A model generated the notes under the pieces. It saw nothing but the letters and a program-made list of their open reading frames with translations. It had not been told where the DNA came from and did not search any database. Made by a program: the position numbers and the translations under genes. From Burhinus oedicnemus (Eukaryota > Chordata > Aves > Charadriiformes > Burhinidae): a stretch of DNA of 64,000 nucleotides. The stretch spans positions 2,073,146 to 2,137,145 of the forward strand of contig VFFE01008906.1 in assembly GCA_008921705.1 (NCBI GenBank), in the 5' to 3' direction. Below are positions 1-11,100 of the stretch, in pieces. The first letter of the stretch is position 1. Every line of letters starts with the position of its first letter.

Positions 1-1766
1 ATATGAACGCCTGCGGGTGCAATTTGCACAGCTCTGCCAAACAAAACATTTTCACTACGATAGCAAAGGCAAACTCCCCAAAACCCAATTTGTTTGGTGG
101 TTAATTAGTATCTTCCAGTACAACGTTTGAGACAAAAGAAAGGAGTGCTCCCCTCCTCCCACAACCATCAAGATTTTTTAATCTCAAAGATACACCTTAT
201 CTGACATGACCAATGCAGAATGGATACAGCTTCCTCTTAATATTTTTTTTAAAAACTGAGGAAAAACAACAGAAATTATCTCAGAAGCTTGTTCAATGGG
301 AGGCTTTGATTTTCATTTTGGTAGTACTGGCCAGATACTTTTAAATGACAGGTTCCCACACCTGAAAACTAGCTAGTAATTTAAAATCAAATCATAAGAA
401 AAAACCCAACTACGTCCATAAGAACTTTAAGTAGCAAAAATAACAGAAAACAGAAAACCCCAGTTGTTTTTCTTTCACTCGCTAATATAACACATACCTA
501 AAATACTCATAAGAGCTTCTCCTCTTTGCATTTCTGTGGTGAGCAAAGGGGACAGCAGCCAGATCCACTCCCCTGGATTCAGTCCGGCTTATTCAGCAGC
601 TTCGGTTCTGATATTTCAGATTCCTGCAAAAATAAAGGCTCAGAAGAGAAAGCTGAGCCTCTGGGCATCCACCAGACCGCAGCTACTGTGCGCACGTAAG
701 AAGCACAACTGCCCTGGAAGAAAAGGAGCAGTACCCTGTCCTTCAGCATCACATGGCTGACCACGATCAGCAGCCCAAACCACATCTTAAAACATCCTAC
801 TTCAGAAGATGCTGAAGGCGGCTTCCTAGTGACAGACTGCTGTGTAAACCCATCTGTAACAAAAGACCAAACTCTTGCACATTTTGTCAGTACATTTATT
901 GCACATCAGCTGCATTCCCTTTAAGATGCAGCTAAGATAATCAGGCCTGTAGATAAAATTAAGCAGAAGGATCCAAACTGGGTATTGTCAGAACAGAGAA
1001 ACATCTTAGTCATTCCTTAAGTTAAAGTTGAAATGGGCTTACTGTATTCTTAAGGGCTGGTAATGGGCTGTATTTGTTTTGTTTACCAGCTGATTCTTCC
1101 CTCGGACTGTTTTATAGTGGAGATGTGCAAACATCCCATATTCAGAACTTTTATTGAATAGCAATTTAAAAGGAATTCTCCAAACAGAAAGGCGAACTTC
1201 AGTAACTCACTTGCCTAAGAATGACACACCAACATCAACATGTCCTCTAGAAACCTGAGAAGTTCACAGAAAATGCTACTGCCACCATAAGAAAGGCAGG
1301 GAGAGCAATTTGTTCCTTCCTCTGTGTCTTCCTGCTAAAACACTACTCAATATCCTAAATTGCACAGGCTCCACAAATCTAATTAGCCATGAGTCTAAAC
1401 CGCAGAGGTCTGTCTGTCAAACATGCATAATCACATTAAAGTTGTTTTTCTTTTATTAATAAAAACTTGGGATAGGATGACATAAAAATCCTAAGGAGAA
1501 AAGTCTAAAAGGTAAGTCATCCCCCCTCACCGAATAAAGATGTCTTTGTGTGGATAAACTCTTCCTCGTTTACTATAAAAGCACAAGTTCACCAAGGTCC
1601 TTTTATGTCCTGATGTATGAAATTATTCCAGCTACGTATCATTTCACAGAGTCAAAGGGGTGAGGCCATAGTATTTATAGACAGACATTCAAGGCTAGAA
1701 TTTTGGTTAGAACAACATAGTTACAAGCCTCAACGCCTAACACACACTCTTGGGAAAATGCCCACC

Positions 1767-1791
1767 TATATATATATAGATATAGATAGAT
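1767..1791. repeat. AT / GATA microsatellite
   Basis: A run of alternating TA passes into degenerate GATA units. It is an ordinary short simple repeat in AT-rich DNA and has no visible function. Confidence 0.8.
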
Positions 1792-4115
1792 CCTGAAAAA
1801 TTTTTCCTATTAAACACATATTTGAAATGAACATGCTTTTATCTTTTTCCAAACTTGATGGATAAAGTCTATTACTTTCTGTTAGAGATACAGAGATGGA
1901 AGAAAACCAAACTGAGGTCGGTTCCATAGTAAGAGGGGAAAGACCCTGATGCGATCCTGATGCTTTCAGACATGTTCACTGGTTTGGAGGTTTTTTATTA
2001 GCAATAGCACTCCACTCTCAAAAATGGGGCCTCGGTTTTACTAAGCGCACACTACACATTGAGATGAATCTGCAAACAACTCCAAACACAACCAGACAGA
2101 CAGTGCTCCACAAAAGAGAAAGAATGGTTTTCCTCTATTCAGATAACACATTAAGAGCTCATAATGGTTTAAAAATCTATTTCTCCAAACCGCTAATCCA
2201 GAGCCCTGCCTAGAGGCTGTTCAGGACCACGCCAATACTCCAGTTAAATCACTTGGCACTGGCATCTCTTAACTTCAGAATTACCTTCCTTTGAAGCAAG
2301 CGACAGCAGACACGCAGGCAAGAGATGCTGTTGGATTAACATTCTTGTTGCAGAGATCTTATCCATTTGCATGTATGGTTGTTGTGTACAGCATCATTAT
2401 GTAAGTGTCTCTATTTCTAAAACAAACAGAAAACATTTGTCTGGTCACTCTCTACTATTATCCCACCCATAAACCAGTAAGCTGAAATTCCACCTGCTTT
2501 CATCATGAGTTTTACAGGCTTAAGGGTGGAATAACAGTGGAAACGACAAGATGAAGACTTTGTTTCCTTTAAAAATGTAACAATTTCACCCATTTTTTAT
2601 CATTAGGATTTCAGAAGCTGCCATAATAATAAATGAATTATCAACCTTTGAAGAGCTTCTTTTCATACACCAAACATAACTGCTGTTACCATCAGCAGCA
2701 AAGTCTAGTACAACAAACTCGGTAATCCACATGGCCCCTGTAGCTCACACAGACTCCTGGACCACCAGTACAAAAGCAAATACTGTAGGTCAATTCACAG
2801 TCAAAAGATCCTGCTTCCCTGCCACACAAAGGAAAAGTGGAATTTAAAACACAACTTTTTAACACCCTGAAATGGTCCAGGATGGTGTGTTGAAAGCTAA
2901 CCTAAAGAACAATTCAGGGACTGAGTCATTGTTTTTACTGCATGATGCTGCGCTTATTAGAATCTGTATTTCTTAACATCAAGCTCTTCAATACAATTTT
3001 TCAATTCTGTTCCCTGCATCCTTCCACATCTTCAAAAATGTTGCACCAGATACCTTGCAAAGATTTACTTTGGCAAGAACTTCAAACAACACTGCTGAAG
3101 TCACTCCTTGGCATACAGCAACTCTTTTGTAGTCTTGAGTTGTTCTGAATCAGACTTACTGCAATCTATGTACAGGATGCATACCTGCAGAAATCGCATC
3201 ACTTCTTGTAGTTGAACATTTTTTTGCATGCAATCACCTAAATGCGAGAGCCATAACGGTACATATCTATGAAAGGTGACTGTAAATGGGTCTGGGAGCA
3301 TACCTTACTGCAAATATTTAGCAGTTATCTTTATATATATTCTCATACGTAGTACTTTTCCGTGTAAAGATCTAAAAATTAAGATATTCTTCCAGAATTC
3401 AGAAAAAATCACAGGGCAGGCACTTCAAATGGCAAGCTGTAAAACAAATACAATAAAATCTTTTTCAGAGTGCACAATTATACCAGAAGTTCACTGACAC
3501 AGGATGGTGTGAACACTAATGCCATAAAGTTTTTAAAAACAAATTTTCAGAGAAGATAATCCGTCAGCAGCTATTAAGCACAACAACCTCAACAAAACTG
3601 GCAGCCCAAAGATTTTCTAGAGCAATGACTGCTGGAAGGGTTTACCAGGAGAAGAACTCTGTAGTTACAGCTTTCCTACGCACCTGTATGTGGCTCCATC
3701 AGAAAAAAATACCGAGCTAGACAGATCTCTAGTCTGGCCAAGAATAACTGCTCTTACTCAGTTCACAAAATTGAAGATGACAAGATACCACCCTGTTAAT
3801 AATCTGGAGCTGAAGTAGACTAGTACCAGTAAAAGAAATAGTTTTAAAATTACTGATTGCGTATCGCATTCCACACCACCTCCTCTCTGAACACCCTACA
3901 ATAATACGGCCTTAACAATATTACCTATTCCCAAAAATACCTCTTTAGATTCTAGTATACCCAAAACGTGCTTGCATACATTTAGTCACAAATATGTTAT
4001 ACAGCACAAAGATCAGCCAGTAGCATAGCGATATATATTTGTAAGCGCCTGTGAAATCCCTTTGCAATTAAATGCCTGCTTATATAGAACTGAGCACAGT
4101 CAGCAAGGAAATAAG

Positions 4116-4133
4116 TAATAATAATAATAATAA
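4116..4133. repeat. (TAA)6 microsatellite
   Basis: Six perfect TAA units, followed by a few more A residues. It is a length-variable simple repeat of the usual kind. Confidence 0.85.
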
Positions 4134-4599
4134 AAATCCCCTTTCCAGAGTATTTTTCAATGCGTATGCAAAACATACTCCTGCTCCATCACCTTCTGCT
4201 AAAGGACAGAAAAGCAGCATCCTCGAGGGTACCTTACCTTTCCCTGAACACGAGGGAAGTTGGAGGGGCTCAGGCTCCACACCAATATGAAAGCCTCTGG
4301 AAAACTGACTGCCAGGAGTCAGTTATTCCTCCTTTCCCCCAAACACTTGACGCCATTGCATACCATAACAATAGTGGGCATATTTCACGCCACGGTATTT
4401 TTAGAGCAAGGTCCACTTCTAGAGCACCAGAGCCCACACAAGATCACTGGGCTGCAACTGCAGGCCAGGGTCCGAGCAAGGCACTGTGCACACAGATGCA
4501 ACGAGAGGTCCCTGCCATAATGCTGATAAACACCTCCCTCTCTTCCCTGTGCTCCAGCTACTTCCCCCACATACCAGACTTCCACCTTCCCCTTTCTAT

Positions 4600-5740
4600 A
4601 TTGGCTCTTGTCTCTCCCGGTGGGGTCTCACCTCTGATATAACAGCGATGCCTGCGTCGACTACTCCTGCGCCGATCTTTGCCGCGCAGCATGCACATCA
4701 TCGCCTCCTCTCTGAGCAGATTCAGGGAGACAAGCCTTAAAAATCTCTCCTGCAGCAACGCTACTTCCACGACAACAAGAAGAAATAGCCAACTAATAAT
4801 GAACCGGTTGAGGGGCTGCCAGCTTCAACAAACGTATTTGGAATTATATATTTTTTTTTTAATTTTATTTGAAGATTCCAGTTGAGCGTTGGTCATCGTC
4901 CTAGACCCAACACCTGTGCTGCAATTAGCACAGCACCCTAGGCATGATCGGGCTGTACATAAAGACGTTTGCCGAGGCCTTTGCTTGTCAACTAAATGAA
5001 GCTGAAAGTAAGTTTGCCCATGCAGTTGGGCAGCACCTAACGTACCGCAGAAGCTCCTGGCGTACAGACAATCAATAGTAAGAGCATTATAATTCCGAGA
5101 AGTTCACCGAAAGTTTATTTACTACGTTACAGTGTCCACTCATTGTGTTTTTGTCCAATATTTGCAATACTGTAATTGCGGCACATCTCCTCGACGTAAA
5201 CAGTCACCCTAATCCACGTTGTTATATATATATCATTTGTTTACCCAAAGTTGAATGATCATTTCAACCTTCGTTAATCTGATTGCATAACAAACCACAG
5301 CAGCTTTAAATAACCAAGCTGCTCTCTCCAGTGCGGATTAGCTGAAATCACTCATTTCAGCACCCCGCTTCTTTTAAAAAACAAAATGAAACAGATAACA
5401 AAGAAAGAAGAAAATAAAAGCACCTGGCCACTACTCTCACAGCCAACTACCGTACAAGTCACATCGCAGCGTGCAGATGCAGTGTAGTAACTTCACACCT
5501 CGTGCAGGCTGCGAGCACAAGGTAAAGCGAAATGTTTTCGACCGCTGAACAATATTGTGCAATTAAAGCACATTCTGCTAGATCTTATTCACAGCTCTAG
5601 CGCAGGCTATTAAGCAAACTATACAGCACAGATTTTCAAAACAAGTAATTGCACGTATATAAACAAAGGCCATAATTTGCATGGCAGATCTCATAAAAGC
5701 TTATCTACCGCATGACATCGCACCCATAAATTACAACTTA
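4600..5740. promoter_or_regulatory. CpG-retaining, moderate-GC block (candidate unmethylated regulatory region)
   Basis: By hand I count about 30 CpG dinucleotides between 4881 and 5730, in DNA that looks only about 40-42% GC. The observed/expected ratio is therefore roughly 0.8-0.9. A comparable AT-rich stretch further right (9.0-9.85 kb) has about a third as many. CpGs survive when DNA is unmethylated in the germ line, so this block may be part of a wider unmethylated domain reaching the CpG island at 7-8 kb. No repeat family is recognised inside it. The counts are manual and approximate, and a regulatory role is an inference. Confidence 0.4.
4632..4711 (-). CDS. Candidate small arginine-rich exon of an unidentified gene
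   Basis: Read on the minus strand, an AG-ended, moderately pyrimidine-rich stretch (tctccctgaatctgctcag) precedes an 80-nt segment that ends at a good donor, CAGAG|GTGAGA, with the intron starting at 4631. Inside it a frame opens at 4701 with two tandem ATGs and reads MMCMLRGKDRRRSSRRRHRC followed by YIR, leaving the donor in phase 1. The segment is rich in CpG (GCGCGG, GATCGGCGC, GTCGACGC), unlike the DNA to its left. That could reflect coding constraint or an unmethylated regulatory element. I do not recognise the protein. The basic run could be a nuclear localisation or RNA-binding patch, or chance. The same frame runs on past the donor to a stop near 4558, so a short unspliced frame is also possible. 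It lies about 2.8 kb left of the CpG island donor, as expected for a second or alternative first exon of the same leftward gene. Confidence 0.25.
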
Positions 5741-5759
5741 AAGTACCAGTGTCAAACTG

Positions 5760-6940
5760 CTCCTGCCCTCCCACCCCAAAATGAGCAGGATTAATATCAA
5801 ACACTGCTCATCCATGCCTGTGCCTCTTGGAAATAAACACACATGAAGTACCTCCCAAGACAGACTAGTATTTAAAGATTCTTCAGACAATGAGAAGATT
5901 TATAATTATCCTTGTATTGCATCATCACAAAGTCTTAAACAAATCAAGCTGCCTCATCACACAACACTTAAGATAATATAAGGTTAAACAACATCAAGCA
6001 GTATCAGTGCACTCCACTTGTACCAAAGGGCAAATACCTCCAGCCCCCATACACAGATCATCTTCAGAAAAATGAAGCCTTACAGGTATTATCAAACAGC
6101 AAGTTACAAAAGCAAAACCAAAACACACGTATTTCTTTGAACAGACTCAGGACCAGAATTTTTCCATTGAAATCCAACTAACCAAGGCATGGGGAAAGTG
6201 AAGGGCAGGCAAAAGGCAAACAGAATAAGGCGAGGAACGTGTTTCGTCATCTCTCAGTTTTAGTTCACCAGTGCCTGATCAGCCCGTAATCAAGAGGCAG
6301 TATCACGGGCTAACACTAAACCGCCTATTGATCACAGCTGGCTTTCTACAGCATGCAACAAAATTCATCCTCTTGACTGATACCCATGGTGGCAGCCTCA
6401 TCACAGAAGTTACAGACAAGACAGGCATCAGCAAATGACTGTCTAACCAACACATATCTCAATACCTTTGTAAGAGAAAGCAAGCCAAGCCATCTCTGCT
6501 CCAGGCACAAATATCTGCTCCTCTGAGTCCGCAGTCACCCACAAATCTGTAACAATTATCCCAGTGCCCCTACGATCTTCCTGTGGTAGGGGACTACCTA
6601 CACAGCAGGCCCTGCACCAGGGAAGAAAGAAGCTCCACCGAGTCTGTCCACACCAGCTGGGTCTCTGCCATCTCCATCACACTCAGCCGGCACCAAATTC
6701 ACCATTTCTGCACGTTATTACGAATCTGACATCACATCAGTACAAGCGCAGTCTGACATCTACAGTTAACTCGGTGATGGTGTAAGTGCTGCCTGGCTTA
6801 CAGGCATTTGGTGTTGCAATACGCTTACCGCTGAACCCTTCAAAGAGAAGATATATATACACGTATAAAATCTGCTACAGAAAGCCTCACAGTGACTTGT
6901 TTCTTCTCCATGAAGCCAGCAGACCTGCAGCGAGCTACGT
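5760..6940. other. Non-coding DNA between CpG-retaining block and CpG island
   Basis: No supported exon or repeat is visible. CpGs are sparser than on either side, apart from a small cluster near 6225-6250. On the minus strand there is a donor-like sequence at 6829/6828 (CAGCG|GTAAGC). On the plus strand there is a donor-like GTAAGT at 6782. Neither has a supporting exon, so neither is called. Confidence 0.4.
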
Positions 6941-7119
6941 CCCTCCTGCAAGTGGAGGGAAATGCAGCAAGAGACCCCCCCCCGCCTCACTCCACTTCTG
7001 AGCCGCGGCAACGCCAGCACCCTCCAAAGCAAATAGATGCTGTTCAAACCCCGGGTTGCCTGCCCGGATGGGAAAACCTTGCCCACCCTGCAGCCATTTC
7101 GCCTCCAAGCCGCGACCCG

Positions 7120-7130
7120 CCCCCCCCCCC
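7120..7130 (-). repeat. C11 run with neighbouring C tracts, minus-strand G-quadruplex candidate
   Basis: The plus strand has an 11-base C run flanked by further C tracts between about 7116 and 7142, so the minus strand carries four or more runs of at least three G with short loops. A second run of nine C lies at 6975-6983. Such clusters are common in CpG-island promoters. If transcription is leftward, the G-rich strand is the non-template strand near the 5' end of the transcript. Confidence 0.5.
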
Positions 7131-7271
7131 GCCCAGCCCCGGGGTCTGGCAGCACTTGGCGAACTGCGGAGGAAGGCGCCCGCTCCCCGTACAAAGCCCG
7201 GCGAGGTCATGAATAAAACATCGCCCGGAGGAGGCGGGGGGGAGGTCGGTCGGGATACGGAGAAATAAGGG

Positions 7272-7281
7272 AATAAAAAGG
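7272..7281 (+). promoter_or_regulatory. TATA-like element in the CpG island
   Basis: AATAAAAAGG sits in an otherwise extremely GC-rich setting and is followed at once by GCTGCGCGGCGG, resembling a TATA box with a GC-rich downstream flank. It would place a rightward start near 7300-7310. No supported + strand exon follows, so this may be a chance AT island. Confidence 0.3.
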
Positions 7282-7484
7282 CTGCGCGGCGGCGGGCATG
7301 GGCCCGCGGGGGGAGGGCTCCCCCCGGGCCCCGACCCCCAGCAGCAGCGCCGCCGCCCGGCCCCGACCCGCCTGCCGCCCGGCCCAGGCCGGGGCCTCCG
7401 CGAGAGAAGCGGCGCCCCCCGGCCCCCCAACCCGCAGCTGCCCGCCTCGTCGCCCGCCCCCGCCAGCACCCGGGGGACGCTCAC

Positions 7485-7490
7485 CTCAGG
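7485..7490 (-). other. Strong splice donor on the minus strand (exon end at 7485)
   Basis: The minus strand reads CCTGAG|GTGAGC, with the intron beginning at 7484. This matches the vertebrate 5' splice-site consensus well at positions -1 to +5. A leftward open frame starting at 7865 would reach the donor in phase 0 after 127 codons. That frame is low-complexity and may instead be 5' untranslated sequence. Confidence 0.4.
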
Positions 7491-7976
7491 AGCCGCCGCT
7501 CGGAGCGGCTCCCTCGCCGCGGAGAGCTGCCGGCAAGCGCCGGGCGCGGCTCGGGGCCCGGGCTGGAGAGGACCGGGAGGCGCGGGGGACCGGGCGGCTC
7601 CAACTAAGTGTGAGAGCGCGGCGGCGGCGGCAGCCGGGCGCGGAGCAGCCTCTCCGGGGAGCTGAGGCGGGCCGAGGCGGGGAAGGGGCGGTGCGGAGCG
7701 GAGGGCACACCCGGCCGTCAGGGCGGGAGGGCGGGGAGAGGCCACGGAGGAGGAGCCCCCGTGCACCGTCCGCCTCTCCTGCCGCCGGCCCGCCTGGGGG
7801 GCTGCGGGGGCGAGAGGCCGCTCCCTCTTTCGCTCCTCCCGGCGGAGGGACCGCGCGGCGCCCAACGGCCGCCCTGGGCGGAGGGCCGGGGCCTGCGTGG
7901 CGACAGCGTCCTCTGCCCGCGGCGGGCCCCGCTCCGGTCCTTCCTGCCGGGCTGCGAGGAGCCAGGGCGGCGTTAC

Positions 7977-7982
7977 CTTCCT
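7977..7982 (-). other. Second candidate splice donor on the minus strand (exon end at 7977)
   Basis: The minus strand reads GAGGAAG|GTAACG, with the intron beginning at 7976. It is a weaker match than the donor at 7485 because position +5 is not G. It could mark an alternative first exon with a start further right inside the island. Confidence 0.25.
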
Positions 7983-8150
7983 CAGGCGGCGGCCGGCGCT
8001 GGGGTCCCCGACCGCCGCCTCAACGCCAGCCCTCCCTCGCTTCCCGGCTGGAGGGGCCGAGCGACCCCAATGTCACCCTCGGCCTGGGGGCCGGTGCGAG
8101 GCGGAGGGGATGGCGACGGGGGACGCAGGACGCAGGCCTGCTTTGACAGG

Positions 8151-11100
8151 GCAGATACAAAATTGGTTAGGATAGTGAAGAAGACGTTTGAAAATAAGAG
8201 CATGTCCTTAATTAAAATGAAGGGTCTCATGACTGCCCGTGAAATGGTTGTGAATTTGTATTAAAAATGTGCCCTTTTGAATGCTTTGTTTCAGACACAA
8301 CTAATGGGCCAGGATAATGTGTCATTTTTATAGTCATTTTGGAAATCCTTAAAACCCTCCCCAAAAATTCTCACTAGCCAGTTTGTCCATTTCCATTGAC
8401 TGTTAGGAATGAAGTTGCAGTGATTATGTGCTTTTTAATTACTTCACCAAAATCTTTTTTTGTGTGCAGGGGTGGAAAACGTGACTTTTTCAGGTCAAGC
8501 TGTCGTTAATATGCTGTCTCATTTTATGTGCAGTGTTTGTGTGAGCAGTTCAGTACCCTGAAAGGGCGATGGTGAGCGCAAGGACGTTCCCATTCCCACT
8601 CCGTCTCCTAAAAGCCTGTACCCACCTTGCTGGGTGGACTGTCTTCTCCTTAGGGAGAAGAAAAGCTCAGCACCTACCAGAAAGAATCTCAAGCATCCAC
8701 GATCCACAGTATCTCAGGGCAGGAGTCTGAGTACATTGAGGTGGGAGAACACCAGGCACCTAGGTAAGGTCAGAGATGCAAAAATACTGTGCTTTTAGCG
8801 TCCTCCCAGTCAGCAATGGGACAGCAGAGTGTTTCTCCACCTTATCGTGGAGGGTTTTTTCCCAAGAACGCAATGCATATCAGCTTTATTGCAGCATGTG
8901 CCAAAATTTTCACAGGCAAAACTGTGTTTTTGTGTTCACAGAGGCATAGTTTTTAGTGAAAATGACTGTTGACTGAAAAAAACCAGAGGTTGAGGTGAAG
9001 CTTCTGTAAAGATCCAGTTATAAAAGCTTTCTCAGATTGTTTCTGCCAGGAAGTGCTACCATGTGAACTAGAAAGACTCCAGCAAGCCTACATTCTTTTC
9101 ATCGGTTACAATTTTAGTATCTTTCAATAATCCAGGCAAATATGTTTTCATCTAAGGACATTTTTCCTTCACCATTATGCAAATGTTAAAATAAGTAACA
9201 GTTTGTTTGCCAAATTCTTGGCAAGATCCTATTTGCAGTCATTTCTACCTGTGTCTTTCTAGCAATCTAATTATTTTTCTCTGCACTGGAAATCACTACC
9301 AGAAAGGTGGACATAAACAACATGAAGAGATTCCAAAAGAGGCAATATTTTCAACTCTAGATTGACAACTTTGAAGTTGGCTGACTTTGTTTTTCACCGT
9401 TTTCACTGCAGAGAGCTTGATACTGTTTCCAAAGACACGTGGAGCTTTCACAGTGAAAAATACATGATTGCTATGCCGCTATAAACTGTGCTTCCAATAA
9501 AAATGACCATATAAGAACAGCATAAAGCAAACGTATTTTGTTTAGCCTCCACAAACAAAGCTCCCTGATGTTTTCCTTGTGATGTTTGCAGCTGGTTAAC
9601 ATTCATAATATAATTATTTACATGTAAATTGATTTCCTTATGCACAAATTTGTTGATCAAGTCTTTGTCTACCACTCTCAGGTCAAAGATATGTCTAAAA
9701 GCAGAAAATAATTATTTCCCTGATTTCTCATGTTTGTTTTACTCATTTTTGAGAAGAGACATTGCATACCGGAGAATTAATTTTTGAAGCTGGAAAATAA
9801 TAAATAGTGTAAACGATTTCTGATATCCAGAACATATCTGGTACCAAGCGTAGCTCACGTCAGCTGAGCCTGGAGCTCTTTTCCTGCCTAGTGGTGCCTG
9901 AACCAGTTATTAGTTCATTACCCCAAGAATAAATTACGGTTTTAATATCAAAACCAGGGGCTGGAGGTTGTTCCTGCAAGAAGACAACTTTCATCCTGAC
10001 TTTTTTGTACAGTACAGAAGAAATCAGCTTTCCCAGTTCAGTTCTCCTGCTGCTGTGTGAATGAATTGACTTGGATCTGGGGGAGCCATGGGCTAAAGAG
10101 TAGCCAAAGACAAATATTTGCAAAGACAAAATTATTGTTATAAGAAAAAGAAAAAACACACAGGCCCCTCAAAACTCTTGGAAAGGAGAAGGATGAGGAT
10201 AGAAATGAGTATCGAGGGAGTCAGTGGCTCCAGAGATTGCACCTGGTTGTCTTCTTTTGAAAGAAGGTCCAAATTATAACACACTAAATTATGGGACCCT
10301 TTCTTCTCTAAGACAGCAGCTTGTGTGCCACTGAAACCCATAGGCTTATCGTCGGGGAGCCCTCTCCAAGCAGGACCACCTCTGGCATCAGTGGGAGGTT
10401 CCTTCATGTTGACCCTGACACAGCAATGCACTAGATGGAGCAGAGAGAGTGATGTGCACAATTAATTTCCAACGATGCCAGCAGGCTTTAAAGCTGGTGA
10501 GTTGGTGTCTCAAAGTCTGTAATTTTGCACTACAAGAGGTTATTTGTTTCTGTTCGGATGAATCCATTTGATTAGAGCATGATTTTTACCCAGGCTGATG
10601 TATATTATTTCCAATGTGGATGCAATTATAGTGCAAATATGGACTTGTTTTCTCATGCTTGTACTCACATTATACTGTCATAGCGCACTTAAATTCACAG
10701 AAGAGCATTTTCTGTACAATAGCAGTAACTACATAGGAAGAGTTAAAAGTGTTACAGCTGGTATATGTGTAGAACAAGCCTTGAAGATGTGAAATGTAAA
10801 AGGGCGCGCTGGAAACGGCTGGACTCTTAAGAGAGCAGCTAAAACAGTGCTGTAGAAATATCAATTTGGCCTGTTTATGCAAAAAAAAAAATTAAATTAT
10901 TTGGCTTTCATCAGATTACTGCAGTGAAATCAGTGTCTCTGTGCCACACATGTTGCCCAAGTTATATCAATACAGCGATGCTTATAGGGATCTAGCTGCC
11001 TTCTTTTCTCCTAAAAATGGGAGTACAGTTCACTTGTCTATGCCAAAGGTATACGTTGTACCTGTGTCCTACTTGTTATTGGTAAAAAATAAACTGTTAC

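Larger units (their letters stand above)
1..4600. other. Non-coding AT-rich DNA, probably intron or flank
   Basis: No coding frame with exon-like support is visible here. The open frames are short and scattered on both strands and none shows a recognisable domain. Simple repeats include an AT/GATA stretch at about 1767-1791 and a TAA repeat at 4116-4133. No CR1 copy is recognised. If the CpG island at 7-8 kb drives a leftward transcript, this stretch would be part of its intron. That is an inference from position, not from sequence content. Confidence 0.5.
6950..8150. promoter_or_regulatory. CpG island, probable promoter and first exon of an unidentified gene
   Basis: This is the only long, very GC-rich, CpG-dense block in the window, with many CGCGG, GGGCGG and CCGCCC motifs that match Sp1-type GC boxes. 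The edges are abrupt: AT-rich DNA resumes before about 6900 and after about 8150. CpG islands of this type usually mark vertebrate promoters. Minus-strand splice donors at 7485/7484 and 7977/7976 favour a leftward transcript. A TATA-like AATAAAAAGG at 7272-7281 faces right and leaves a + strand or divergent start possible. Long open frames cross the island on both strands, but they are rich in Ala, Pro, Arg and Gly as expected for GC-rich DNA lacking stops, and they show no domain. Confidence 0.8.

Noticed and set aside
6782..6787. Plus-strand GTAAGT donor-like site
   Set aside because: The exon side (GGT before GTAAGT) is weak and no supported exon or promoter lies upstream.
7044..7865. Minus-strand open frame of 273 codons across the CpG island
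   Set aside because: Its composition is Ala/Pro/Arg/Gly low complexity, a similarly long frame exists on the other strand, and a strong donor at 7485 would interrupt it. GC-rich DNA lacks stops by chance.
7298..8146. Plus-strand open frame of 282 codons across the CpG island
   Set aside because: Same reasoning: no domain, low complexity and overlap with the opposite frame.
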